Below the pieces are notes generated by a model. The model ran no database searches and had not been told where the DNA came from. It saw only the letters and a program-made list of their open reading frames with translations. Shown here in pieces: positions 47,411 through 55,990 of a stretch of 64,000 bases of DNA. Position 1 is the first letter of the stretch; each line of letters begins with the position of its first letter. Source of the stretch: Latilactobacillus fragifolii (GTDB lineage Bacteria > Bacillota > Bacilli > Lactobacillales > Lactobacillaceae); assembly GCF_905332535.1 (NCBI RefSeq), contig NZ_CAJOCF010000001.1, positions 496,001 through 560,000 of the forward strand, read 5' to 3'. Position numbers and translations under genes: made by a program.

Positions 47411-49177
47411 CGCTTTTGCAGCTTCTGGTGTATCAGCAAATTGACTGTTATATAAATTAGCATATACGCCACCGTCTGCTAATAGTGAATCATGGGTGCC
47501 TTGCTCAACAATTTGGCCATGTTCCATCACTAAAATCAAATCCGCATCGCGAATCGTCGATAGGCGATGGGCAATTACGAAACTAGTTCGCCCTTGCATT
47601 ACTTTTTCCATTGCTTTTTGCAATAAACCTTCTAGGCGTGTATCAACAGAGCTCGTTGCCTCATCTAAGATTAAAATCTTTGGATCGGCGATTACCGCCC
47701 GGGCAATCGTCAACAGTTGCTTTTGCCCAAGCGAAACGTTACTTGCTTCTTCATCAATGGTCATTTGGTAGCCATTTGGTAGCGTATGGATAAAATGATC
47801 AACATTAGCTGTTTTGGCCGCATCAACAACTTCGTATTCTGTCGCATCAAGTTTCCCAAAACGAATATTATCCGTAATTGAAGCATGATATAACCAAGCG
47901 TCCTGAAGTACCATCCCAAATTGAGAACGGACTTGTTGCTTACTTAATTGCTTCGTGTCCACCCCGTCAATTCGAATGGTTCCAGAAGTGACATCATAAA
48001 AGCGCATTAACAAATTGATCATCGTTGTCTTCCCGGCACCAGTCGGTCCAACAATCGCTACCTTGTCACCGGGATTAGCGGTAAAGTTCAAATGCCGAAT
48101 CAACGGCTTATCTGGATGATAGCTGAAACTGACATCATCAAATTCAACTTTACCTTGAACAACGGCTGGCAATGAGGCCGTTTCCTTATCAGTTGCTTCG
48201 ATTGGTTCATCTAAAATCTCAAATACACGACCAGTTGCCGCGGCGGCTGATTGAATCACACCGGACAACTGCGTAATCTGTGAAATCGGTTGGTTAACTT
48301 GCCAAATGTACTGGATGAAAGCTTGTAAATTACCTACGGAAATAACACCGTGTAAGACGTAATAACCGCCTAATGTTGCCATCCCAGCGTATGTCATATT
48401 CGTCGTTAGCCCAACTAATGGCATCATCAAGCCTGAAACAAAGGCAGCCTTGAAGCCATAATCCGTCAAACGATCCGTAATTTCTGCAAAATCAGCAATC
48501 GCTCGTTCTTCTTGTCCATATAGTTTCAAAACACTGAAACCACCATAATTTTCTTGGACGAACCCGTTCATTTCACCTAACGTATTTTGTTGCCCCTTAA
48601 AATACGGTTGCGATTTCTGGATGATTCGCCTTGAAATCAATAATGATGCTGGAATCATTATCAATGATAAAAGCGCCATCCAGATATTGATCGTAATCAT
48701 CATGATAACGGCCGTGATAATGCCCAAAATAGAAGTTACAACTTGAATTAAGCTCTGTTGTAGGGCATTTGTAATCGCGTCTACGTCATTGGTCACCCGT
48801 GATAAGATATTACCTTGTTGTTGCGAATCAAAAAAACGAACTGGTAGCGCATTAATTTGCAAGTCAATATCGCGCCGCAAATCGCGCATGGCCCGTTGAA
48901 CAGATCGGGTCATCCAAAACGAGCCTAAAAACATCGTCACTTGATATAACAGCGCAAAACTCAGAATCAGCGCAATGACTTTTGTGATATAACTAAAATT
49001 AATCGCAACATGTTGTGCTAAATTACGACTAATTTCAGTAATGGCCAGCCCCATAATAACTGGCCACAGTGCATTAGCAAGCACCGAAATGACGGTGGCA
49101 GTAATGGCCAGCCAAAATGTCACTTGATACGGCCCAATGTAGCGCATTAGCCGTTTAAGTTCTCTAATATTCTTCAT
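47408..49177 (-). CDS. ABC exporter half-transporter with canonical ATP site
   Basis: A 589-residue membrane-domain plus ATPase half-transporter: six membrane segments to about residue 310, then Walker A GPTGAGKTTMINLLMRF, signature VSLGQKQLLTIARAV and Walker B KILILDEATSSVDTR with the catalytic Glu. The signature LGQ replaces the usual SGGQ. Partner of the half-transporter encoded just upstream, which it overlaps by 14 bases. Resembles the LmrCD/EfrAB/YheHI group; a drug or lipid export role is inferred. Confidence 0.9.
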   Translation of the reverse strand: MKNIRELKRLMRYIGPYQVTFWLAITATVISVLANALWPVIMGLAITEISRNLAQHVAINFSYITKVIALILSFALLYQVTMFLGSFWMTRSVQRAMRDLRRDIDLQINALPVRFFDSQQQGNILSRVTNDVDAITNALQQSLIQVVTSILGIITAVIMMITINIWMALLSLIMIPASLLISRRIIQKSQPYFKGQQNTLGEMNGFVQENYGGFSVLKLYGQEERAIADFAEITDRLTDYGFKAAFVSGLMMPLVGLTTNMTYAGMATLGGYYVLHGVISVGNLQAFIQYIWQVNQPISQITQLSGVIQSAAAATGRVFEILDEPIEATDKETASLPAVVQGKVEFDDVSFSYHPDKPLIRHLNFTANPGDKVAIVGPTGAGKTTMINLLMRFYDVTSGTIRIDGVDTKQLSKQQVRSQFGMVLQDAWLYHASITDNIRFGKLDATEYEVVDAAKTANVDHFIHTLPNGYQMTIDEEASNVSLGQKQLLTIARAVIADPKILILDEATSSVDTRLEGLLQKAMEKVMQGRTSFVIAHRLSTIRDADLILVMEHGQIVEQGTHDSLLADGGVYANLYNSQFADTPEAAKA

Positions 49178-50903
49178 TGAGTTCCTCCTGTGATAACTGT
49201 GATGCCGCAATTGCTCGATAAATCTCGTTATCGCTTAATAATTCACGATGCGTCCCAATACCAACCACTTGGCCTTCATTTAAGACAACAATCCGATCAG
49301 CATTCATGATAGTGCCAACACGTTGGGCCACAATCAGCACCGTTGTTTCTTTGGTAATTGACTTCAACGCACTACGTAATGCTGCATCCGTTTTATAATC
49401 TAATGCTGAAAAACTATCATCAAATATATAAAGCGCTGGCCGCCGAACGATCGCTCTTGCAATTGCCAAGCGTTGCTTTTGACCACCCGATAAATTACTC
49501 CCACCTTCAGCTAAATAAGTCTGTAAGCCGTCTGGTTTTTCAGCAACAAAGGTATCTGATTGGGCAATTTTCAAAGCTGTCCACAATTCATCATCAGTTG
49601 CATTTGGATTCCCATAACGCAAGTTCTCCGCAATTGTTCCGGTAAACAACACCGCTTTTTGCGGAATAAAACCAATCTTTTGGCGCAACGCCTTGAGTTG
49701 ATAATCACGGACATCATACCCGTCGAGCTTAATTGCGCCACGCGTTACATCAAAAAAGCGCGGAATCAATTGAATCAACGTCGACTTACCACTGCCGGTA
49801 CTTCCAATAAAGGCGACCGTTTCCCCCGGATGAGCTTCAAACGTCACATCCCGAACGACAGGACTTTCAGTCGGGCCTGGATAAGCAAAGGATACATTCT
49901 CAAACACCAATTCACCTTGTGAGTCAGTGGTTGTTACCCCATCTTCTTTTTCAGTAATATTAATGGGCGCGTTCAGAATTTTTTCAATTCGTTCAGCTGA
50001 AACAGCAGCCCGCGGATACATCATGAAGACACTGGCAAATAACATAAACGAAAACAGCACATGGAAAATATACTCGATAAATGCAATCAACGTCCCAACC
50101 GCCAAGTGACCACCGTCAATTTGAACAGCCCCTTGCCAAATGATTAAGACGAAAACGATGTTAAAGATGAATGAAAAACCCGGTTGTGCTAAAGCCACCA
50201 ACGTAAATAGCCGAATTGAGCTCTGACTATAATCATCATTCACTTTTCTAAAGCGTAATTTCTGGAATTGTTCCCGCACAAATGCCCGAATGACCCGAAT
50301 CCCAGTCAAGTTCTCACGGAGATTCAGGTTAATTGCATCCAGATTTTTTTGCTGTTCTGTCGACATCGGTTCGGAAACGCGTCCAATCAAAACAACTCCT
50401 GCTAACAAAATTGGGATGGCTGCGAACACAATCCACGATAACGATTGGCTTGTCCGCACGATCATGAAAGCACTAGCGACAATCATCATCGGTGTCATGA
50501 AACCCGTCCGCAACACTTGCGTCATAAATTGCATCACTTGGAACGCATCATTTGTGGTCCGGGTAATCAACGAAGACACACCAAACTCGCCGTACTCACT
50601 GTGTGAAAACTGCATGGTTTGTTTAAAAATATCCTTCCGAATATCACGAACGATATTGGTCGTTAACTTGCTACCTGTATAGGCCAAGCCAATTAAACCA
50701 ATTAGTCCGATCAAAGAGATGCCGACCATCAATAAACCAAATTGCCAAACAGGGCCAAAAGTATTTTGATTAATCCCTTTGTCAATAATTTGTCCTAATA
50801 AAGTTGGTAATCCTAATTCGATGAGAATAAATCCCAATACGCAAATAAAATTCCAAAATAGTAATTTTTTATACCGGATTGTATAGCGCCACATTAATTT
50901 CAT
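49164..50903 (-). CDS. ABC exporter half-transporter with degenerate ATP site
   Basis: A 579-residue half-transporter: six membrane segments, then Walker A GSTGSGKSTLIQLIPRF, signature [17 protein letters not shown] and Walker B LYIFDDSFSALD, in which Asp replaces the catalytic Glu. The pairing of one degenerate and one canonical site is typical of heterodimeric exporters such as LmrCD or BmrCD. First of the pair, probably co-transcribed with the next gene. Confidence 0.9.
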   Translation of the reverse strand: MKLMWRYTIRYKKLLFWNFICVLGFILIELGLPTLLGQIIDKGINQNTFGPVWQFGLLMVGISLIGLIGLIGLAYTGSKLTTNIVRDIRKDIFKQTMQFSHSEYGEFGVSSLITRTTNDAFQVMQFMTQVLRTGFMTPMMIVASAFMIVRTSQSLSWIVFAAIPILLAGVVLIGRVSEPMSTEQQKNLDAINLNLRENLTGIRVIRAFVREQFQKLRFRKVNDDYSQSSIRLFTLVALAQPGFSFIFNIVFVLIIWQGAVQIDGGHLAVGTLIAFIEYIFHVLFSFMLFASVFMMYPRAAVSAERIEKILNAPINITEKEDGVTTTDSQGELVFENVSFAYPGPTESPVVRDVTFEAHPGETVAFIGSTGSGKSTLIQLIPRFFDVTRGAIKLDGYDVRDYQLKALRQKIGFIPQKAVLFTGTIAENLRYGNPNATDDELWTALKIAQSDTFVAEKPDGLQTYLAEGGSNLSGGQKQRLAIARAIVRRPALYIFDDSFSALDYKTDAALRSALKSITKETTVLIVAQRVGTIMNADRIVVLNEGQVVGIGTHRELLSDNEIYRAIAASQLSQEELNEEY

Positions 50904-50931
50904 CGGTGCAAACTCCTTCTAAATTCCAAAT

Positions 50932-51417
50932 TTAATCTTCTACTTGAGCCATATCTTTGACATACTCGATTGTTTCGCGATTGACAATAAAAGCAACATC
51001 AAAATGTAAGCGCTCTTCTAAAAACCACACGTCAGTCACTAGTAATGCTGGATAACGTGGACTAACGGAGGCAATCCGCCGTTGGTAAGCTACCTCATTA
51101 AGTTGCTCCTCAATTGCGACTGCGATATCCTTTAGTGCTGATGACGTTTGGCGGATGGGTACTTGGTATTCGAAGACCATTACATTATTGCCCCAAATTT
51201 CAGTGGGCAGGTTCGAAACCAATTTGGCTTGGGGGGCAAAAAAATCCGGTTGACTCGCTTGCATTTTCTGATAAGCCACCGTTGCAATTTCATCCGCAAT
51301 TTCTTGACTACTGTGTTGTAAAATCCGCGTCGCTCTTTGTCGGCGTAATCGCTTAATTAACCAGGTTAATAAAAGGGCTAAGGCAACAATAATAACGACT
51401 GACAACCAAATTAACAT
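50932..51417 (-). CDS. Single-pass membrane protein, function unknown
   Basis: A 161-residue protein: one N-terminal membrane segment (about residues 2-23), an Arg-rich juxtamembrane stretch, then a soluble region of mixed alpha/beta pattern. No motif I recognise. It lies upstream of the ABC exporter pair by 28 bases and could be the first gene of that operon, or simply adjacent; it is divergent from rpoY-rnjA. Confidence 0.7.
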   Translation of the reverse strand: MLIWLSVVIIVALALLLTWLIKRLRRQRATRILQHSSQEIADEIATVAYQKMQASQPDFFAPQAKLVSNLPTEIWGNNVMVFEYQVPIRQTSSALKDIAVAIEEQLNEVAYQRRIASVSPRYPALLVTDVWFLEERLHFDVAFIVNRETIEYVKDMAQVED

Positions 51418-51523
51418 AACAATCCCTCACTTCCATTGCTCACTAATATAACAATTATAACTGAATCGAAGCAAACACGCTATCTAGAGCACATCGCTCA
51501 ATGTATACTTTACCGAAAAGATA

Positions 51524-51532
51524 TGCTAGAAT
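51524..51532 (+). promoter_or_regulatory. Extended -10 promoter of rpoY-rnjA
   Basis: TGCTAGAAT, 82-90 bases upstream of the rpoY start; no good -35. Confidence 0.5.
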
Positions 51533-51613
51533 ATTCTTAAATGTTGAGTAATCAACCCCTGGACGGTTAATCTTTCGTTTAAAACTATGATGAATAATAA
51601 AGGAGTCTTACAA

Positions 51614-51826
51614 TTGATTTATAAAGTACTTTTCCAAGCAGACAAAACCCAAAGTCCTCTACGCGAGGCAACCAAATCGATTTATTTAGAAGCAGACAAT
51701 GCCGTTAAAGCACGACAACTTGTTGAAGACAATACTCCCTACAATATTGAATTTGTACAAGAATTATCTGGCAAACACCTTGCTTTTGAACAAGAATCAG
51801 AAGATTTTAAATTAACGGAGTTTTAA
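51614..51826 (+). CDS. rpoY: RNA polymerase epsilon subunit
   Basis: Small RNA polymerase subunit of Firmicutes (YkzG, DUF1447), 70 residues: [20 protein letters not shown] and [12 protein letters not shown] are characteristic. The start is TTG, 8 bases after GGAG, rather than the ATG pair further upstream (which includes that box in the coding frame). Four bases separate it from rnjA, the conserved arrangement. Confidence 0.92.
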   Translation: MIYKVLFQADKTQSPLREATKSIYLEADNAVKARQLVEDNTPYNIEFVQELSGKHLAFEQESEDFKLTEF

Positions 51827-51830
51827 TTAA

Positions 51831-53519
51831 ATGAAACTCGATATTAAGAATAATGAAACCGCCGTTTTCGCTGTAGGGGGACTGGGTGAAATCGGTAAAA
51901 ATATGTATGGTGTTCAATTCCAAGACGAAATTATCGTGATTGATGCCGGCATTAAATTCCCTGAAGACGAACTCTTAGGCATTGATTATGTTATTTCAGA
52001 TTATCAATACCTTCAAAAGAACCAACAAAAAATCAAAGCCCTCGTCATTACCCATGGGCATGAAGATCATATTGGTGGTCTACCTTACTTCTTACAACAA
52101 GTTCCTAACGTACCCGTTTACGCTGGTCCATTAGCACTAGCATTAATTCGCGGTAAGTTAGAAGAACACGGCCTTTTGCGGTCAACAGAATTACACGAAC
52201 TAAACGAAGATACCGTCCTTAAATTCCGCAAAACAAGTGTTGATTTTTTCCGGACTACCCATTCAATTCCTGATACTTTAGGCGTGGCAGTTCACACACC
52301 TCAAGGGGTAATCGTTGAAACTGGGGACTTTAAGTTTGATTTGACCCCCGTTGGTAATCAACCTTCCCCCAATCTTCAAAAAATGGCGCGTTTGGGTGAG
52401 GAAGGCGTTTTATGTTTAATGTCCGATAGTACCAATGCTGAAGTGCCCAACTTTACAAAGTCTGAGCGTTTCGTTGGGACTTCAATCCGCCATATTGTAG
52501 AACGCATCGAAGGTCGAATTATCTTCGCAACATTTGCTTCTAATATTTCGCGGGTCTCACAAGCCACTGATGCTGCGATTGCCAACGGGCGTAAGATTGC
52601 TGTCTTTGGTCGTAGTATGGAAGCGGCCGTTGTTAATGGACGTGAACTCGGCTATTTAAACATTCCCGATGAAGCTTTAGTCGATGCCAATGAATTAAAT
52701 TCGTTACCCGCCGACAAAGTAATGATTCTATGTACAGGGTCTCAGGGTGAACCAATGGCTGCTTTAAGCCGAATTGCCAACGGAACCCATCGTCAGATTT
52801 CGATCCAACCTGGTGATACCGTTGTCTTCTCAAGTAATCCAATTCCTGGCAATACAATGAGCGTTAACCATGTGATTAACAAGCTTTCAGAAGCCGGTGC
52901 TGAAGTAATTCATGGTAAAGTGAATAACATTCATACTTCAGGTCACGGTGGTCAAGAAGAACAAAAATTAATGCTTCGTTTGATTAAACCGAAGTATTTC
53001 ATGCCATGTCACGGTGAATACCGGATGCAAAAAATCCACACGGAACTCGCCCAACAATGTGGTGTGGCACCTGATAACTGTTTTATTCTTGAAAACGGTG
53101 ATGTTTTAGCACTAACTTCCGACTCAGCACGGGTTGCTGGTCACTTTAGTGCCGAAGATGTTTATGTTGATGGTAACGGGATTGGTGATATCGGCAATGT
53201 CGTTTTACGCGATCGGAAAATGCTCTCTGAAGAAGGCTTAGTGGTGGTGGTAGCTACCATTAACTTTGGTGCTAAGAACATTCTCGCTGGTCCTGATATT
53301 CTCTCGCGTGGTTTTGTCTACATGCGTGAATCAGGTGAACTGATTAGTGAAGCCCAACGCCGAGTGTTCCGAATGATTGTCAATACGTTTAACGCAAACG
53401 ATAAGGTTACTGAAAACCAAGTCCGGGAAGCAATCATTGATGGCTTACAGGACTTCTTGTTCGAAAAAACAGAACGCCGCCCAATGATTTTACCAATGAT
53501 CATTCAGAGTACAGAATAG
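51831..53519 (+). CDS. rnjA: Ribonuclease J1
   Basis: Major 5'-3' exonuclease and endonuclease of mRNA decay and rRNA maturation, 562 residues. The catalytic motif is intact ([16 protein letters not shown]), with [10 protein letters not shown], the beta-CASP region ([14 protein letters not shown]) and [13 protein letters not shown]. The RNase J2 partner is at 24416-26134. Co-transcribed with rpoY and ended by a strong terminator. Confidence 0.96.
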   Translation: MKLDIKNNETAVFAVGGLGEIGKNMYGVQFQDEIIVIDAGIKFPEDELLGIDYVISDYQYLQKNQQKIKALVITHGHEDHIGGLPYFLQQVPNVPVYAGPLALALIRGKLEEHGLLRSTELHELNEDTVLKFRKTSVDFFRTTHSIPDTLGVAVHTPQGVIVETGDFKFDLTPVGNQPSPNLQKMARLGEEGVLCLMSDSTNAEVPNFTKSERFVGTSIRHIVERIEGRIIFATFASNISRVSQATDAAIANGRKIAVFGRSMEAAVVNGRELGYLNIPDEALVDANELNSLPADKVMILCTGSQGEPMAALSRIANGTHRQISIQPGDTVVFSSNPIPGNTMSVNHVINKLSEAGAEVIHGKVNNIHTSGHGGQEEQKLMLRLIKPKYFMPCHGEYRMQKIHTELAQQCGVAPDNCFILENGDVLALTSDSARVAGHFSAEDVYVDGNGIGDIGNVVLRDRKMLSEEGLVVVVATINFGAKNILAGPDILSRGFVYMRESGELISEAQRRVFRMIVNTFNANDKVTENQVREAIIDGLQDFLFEKTERRPMILPMIIQSTE

Positions 53520-53528
53520 TTAGCTTTT

Positions 53529-53560
53529 GCGCCCAGTCATAATGACTGGGCGCTTTTTTT
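53529..53560 (+). terminator. Terminator of rpoY-rnjA
   Basis: GCGCCCAGTCA / TGACTGGGCGC stem and T run, after the rnjA stop. Confidence 0.95.
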
Positions 53561-53581
53561 ATCGTCTAACGTAATTTTTTA

Positions 53582-53611
53582 TTGTCAACATTTAGTAAAA
53601 ACCGCTATAAT
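53582..53611 (+). promoter_or_regulatory. Promoter of the lipid kinase gene
   Basis: TTGTCA, 18-bp spacer, consensus TATAAT, 38-67 bases before the start. Confidence 0.7.
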
Positions 53612-53648
53612 ATACAACAGATTAAATTTTCTGAAAGGCGGCTTGTTC

Positions 53649-54596
53649 ATGCCCTCCAATCCCCGTTTTTATATCATTTTAAATCAAGTTGCCGGTACCG
53701 GTCAGGCAGCAATGATCTGGCCTAAAATTGAAGCGCAATTAAAGCAAAAACAAATTCACTATGACCTCCAACTCTCCCACTACGCAGGTCATACAACCCA
53801 ATTAGCCTTTCAATTCGCAAAATTTAAGTACACGGATCAAATTTTATTAATTATTGGTGGCGATGGGACACTCAATCAAGCTATTAATGGCCTCCAAAAT
53901 GCCCAACGCGGTGATATTCCAATTGCTTATATCCCTTGTGGTTCAGGTAATGACTTCGCTCGTGGGGTCGGCATTAGTCGTGATCCATTGACCGCACTTC
54001 AACAAATCTTATCGGCTACAACGCCAACGGCCATCGATTTAGGTTATTATCATGACACAACCAAAAATGACCATGGTTACTTCGTTAACAATGTCGGAAT
54101 TGGTTTTGATGCCAACGTAGTTAGTACCACCAATCACTCAAACCATAAGCGCCTTTTGAATCGACTGCACTTGGGCTCATTAGCTTACATCAGTTCGTTA
54201 GTCAAGGCCTTCATGCACCAAGATGCATTTGAAGTTACCGTCACAGCCGATCATCAAACCCATTATTTTAAGCGCGGTTTTTTAGTAACAACCACTAACC
54301 ATCCCTATTTTGGCGGTGGGGTGCCCATCATGCCAAGCGCGACGGTCGACAATCATCAACTCGATTTGATTGTCATTGAGAAACTGAATCCCTTTTTCTT
54401 TAGCTATCTTTTTGTGATGATGCTGTTTGGCCGGCATACCCGTTATCAAGCAGTGCATCATTTTGAAGGAACCGATTTAGCAATTCAAACGAAGACCTTA
54501 GAATTCGGCCAGATGGATGGTGAAGAACTCGGTACTCGGACGTTTGACATTCACTATAGTCTTCGAACTCAAGCATTTTGGTTAAATAAGGCATAA
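53649..54596 (+). CDS. Diacylglycerol/lipid kinase family protein (DgkB/YegS-like)
   Basis: Lipid kinase of the DAGK catalytic family, 315 residues: IIGGDGTLNQAINGLQ and IPCGSGNDFARGVGI are the nucleotide-binding and catalytic motifs, with FVNNVGIGFDANV following. Soluble members such as DgkB recycle diacylglycerol into phosphatidic acid. The ATG at 53649 is preceded by AAAGGCGG; a TTG six bases earlier is the alternative. Confidence 0.87.
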   Translation: MPSNPRFYIILNQVAGTGQAAMIWPKIEAQLKQKQIHYDLQLSHYAGHTTQLAFQFAKFKYTDQILLIIGGDGTLNQAINGLQNAQRGDIPIAYIPCGSGNDFARGVGISRDPLTALQQILSATTPTAIDLGYYHDTTKNDHGYFVNNVGIGFDANVVSTTNHSNHKRLLNRLHLGSLAYISSLVKAFMHQDAFEVTVTADHQTHYFKRGFLVTTTNHPYFGGGVPIMPSATVDNHQLDLIVIEKLNPFFFSYLFVMMLFGRHTRYQAVHHFEGTDLAIQTKTLEFGQMDGEELGTRTFDIHYSLRTQAFWLNKA

Positions 54597-54597
54597 C

Positions 54598-54635
54598 AAA
54601 AAAGGCGATGTCTCCAGATGGGGGCATCGCCTTTT
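54598..54635 (+). terminator. Terminator of the lipid kinase gene
   Basis: AAAAGGCGATG / CATCGCCTTTT arms right after the stop. Confidence 0.85.
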
Positions 54636-54735
54636 AACGTGCGTTTTTTTTGAGTCATTTTTTCTAAAACGGCATCATACTAAGCATTACCAGAACACCA
54701 TTTCACGGTTATAACCAACGCGCAGCAGTCCTGCT

Positions 54736-55947
54736 TTAGAAGTAATCTGAAAAGTAGGGCTGATCCATTGGAATAATGTTCTCAAGATTTTTTAGTGCTT
54801 GCCGATTTGCTTGAAGTCTTTCAATCTTCGCCAAATATGATGGTCGTCGATAGCTCATCAGCATCGTCGTTAGTGTCTGGATATCGCATTTGATGGGTTC
54901 GCCCACTGGCCGGTTAGTTACTTGCACTTTGCCTTGGTCATCCCAATAAACGCCAAACGTGCCATTATTCCATTCAGCTAATGGATCGGTTAATTCAATA
55001 TGAAATGCTTGCCCATCGGTTTCAAACGGATACGCCAACAAGAACTCGCGAACATCAACAATTCGTGCCATGAAATATGGCTTAATGGTCTGTTCAATGT
55101 CACCATCTTCAAGTAAAAACGTAATTGGCTCATCTTGATACAGATTGCCTTTGACATGTTCAATCATCGAATAGTGCGCTCCAATAAAGTTCCATAGGCC
55201 GATCCGCGCTTCTTGATTGAGATAAATCATTTCCTTAATATGGAAGACTTCGTTTGCAATCCAGTATAAAACGTAGCCCGTGGGTTGTTCATTCTCATCG
55301 TAATAAACACCGGCAATCCGTTCTTCTTCATTTTCCCAACGCCAATATTCATCCCAATTCAGTTCGTTACGAATCATTGCGCCGTGATTCTTCAGTGCAA
55401 ATCGTTGGTACGTTTTAATCACGTCTTCATCGTCAATGTCAAGCCGTTCCACGTGCCCATTTACCGGCCGTTGTTTAGGCAATTGGCTATCCCGAATATC
55501 ATAAGTCAGGTGATCTGACATAATCTCCCACCCTTTCTTACGATAAAACGGAATACTGTATGGATATAAATACGAAATCCATTGCTTATTCTCACGCATC
55601 TTGTTCAACCCGACTTTCACCAAGTCGTGCATCAATCCGTGCCCTGCATATTCTGGGTAAGTCCCAACACCTGTCAAGCCCCCCATATTAAATACCTGAC
55701 CATGAATATTCACCCGGCAATGGTAGATGGCTAATTGCGAAATTAGTTCGTCACCATTAAACCATCCAATAACGTCAGATTTTTCTAATACAGGCCGTTT
55801 GGCGCGTTCTAGCTCGCCTTCTTCGTAACCACTATCAGAAACTTCTTGATCGGTTACTTGAAAGACATACCGTAATAAATCATTAAATTGTTCTAAATGC
55901 TCAATTGTCACGGGTCTAATCTCTAAATTAGATCGCTGATCAACCAT
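54736..55947 (-). CDS. GNAT acetyltransferase, Eis-like
   Basis: A 403-residue N-acetyltransferase with the two-GNAT-plus-SCP2 plan of Eis proteins. The N-terminal GNAT core has GLTGVGTYPEYAGHGLMHDLV (acetyl-CoA loop) and YSIPFYRKKGWE; a second, degenerate GNAT and a C-terminal SCP2-like portion (GTFGVYWDDQGKVQVTNRP) follow. Mycobacterial Eis acetylates aminoglycosides; for lactobacillar relatives the substrate is unknown. Stands alone. Confidence 0.85.
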   Translation of the reverse strand: MVDQRSNLEIRPVTIEHLEQFNDLLRYVFQVTDQEVSDSGYEEGELERAKRPVLEKSDVIGWFNGDELISQLAIYHCRVNIHGQVFNMGGLTGVGTYPEYAGHGLMHDLVKVGLNKMRENKQWISYLYPYSIPFYRKKGWEIMSDHLTYDIRDSQLPKQRPVNGHVERLDIDDEDVIKTYQRFALKNHGAMIRNELNWDEYWRWENEEERIAGVYYDENEQPTGYVLYWIANEVFHIKEMIYLNQEARIGLWNFIGAHYSMIEHVKGNLYQDEPITFLLEDGDIEQTIKPYFMARIVDVREFLLAYPFETDGQAFHIELTDPLAEWNNGTFGVYWDDQGKVQVTNRPVGEPIKCDIQTLTTMLMSYRRPSYLAKIERLQANRQALKNLENIIPMDQPYFSDYF

Positions 55948-55990
55948 TATTTCGCCTCATTTTTTTGTTAGTTATTTAACCTATTATACA

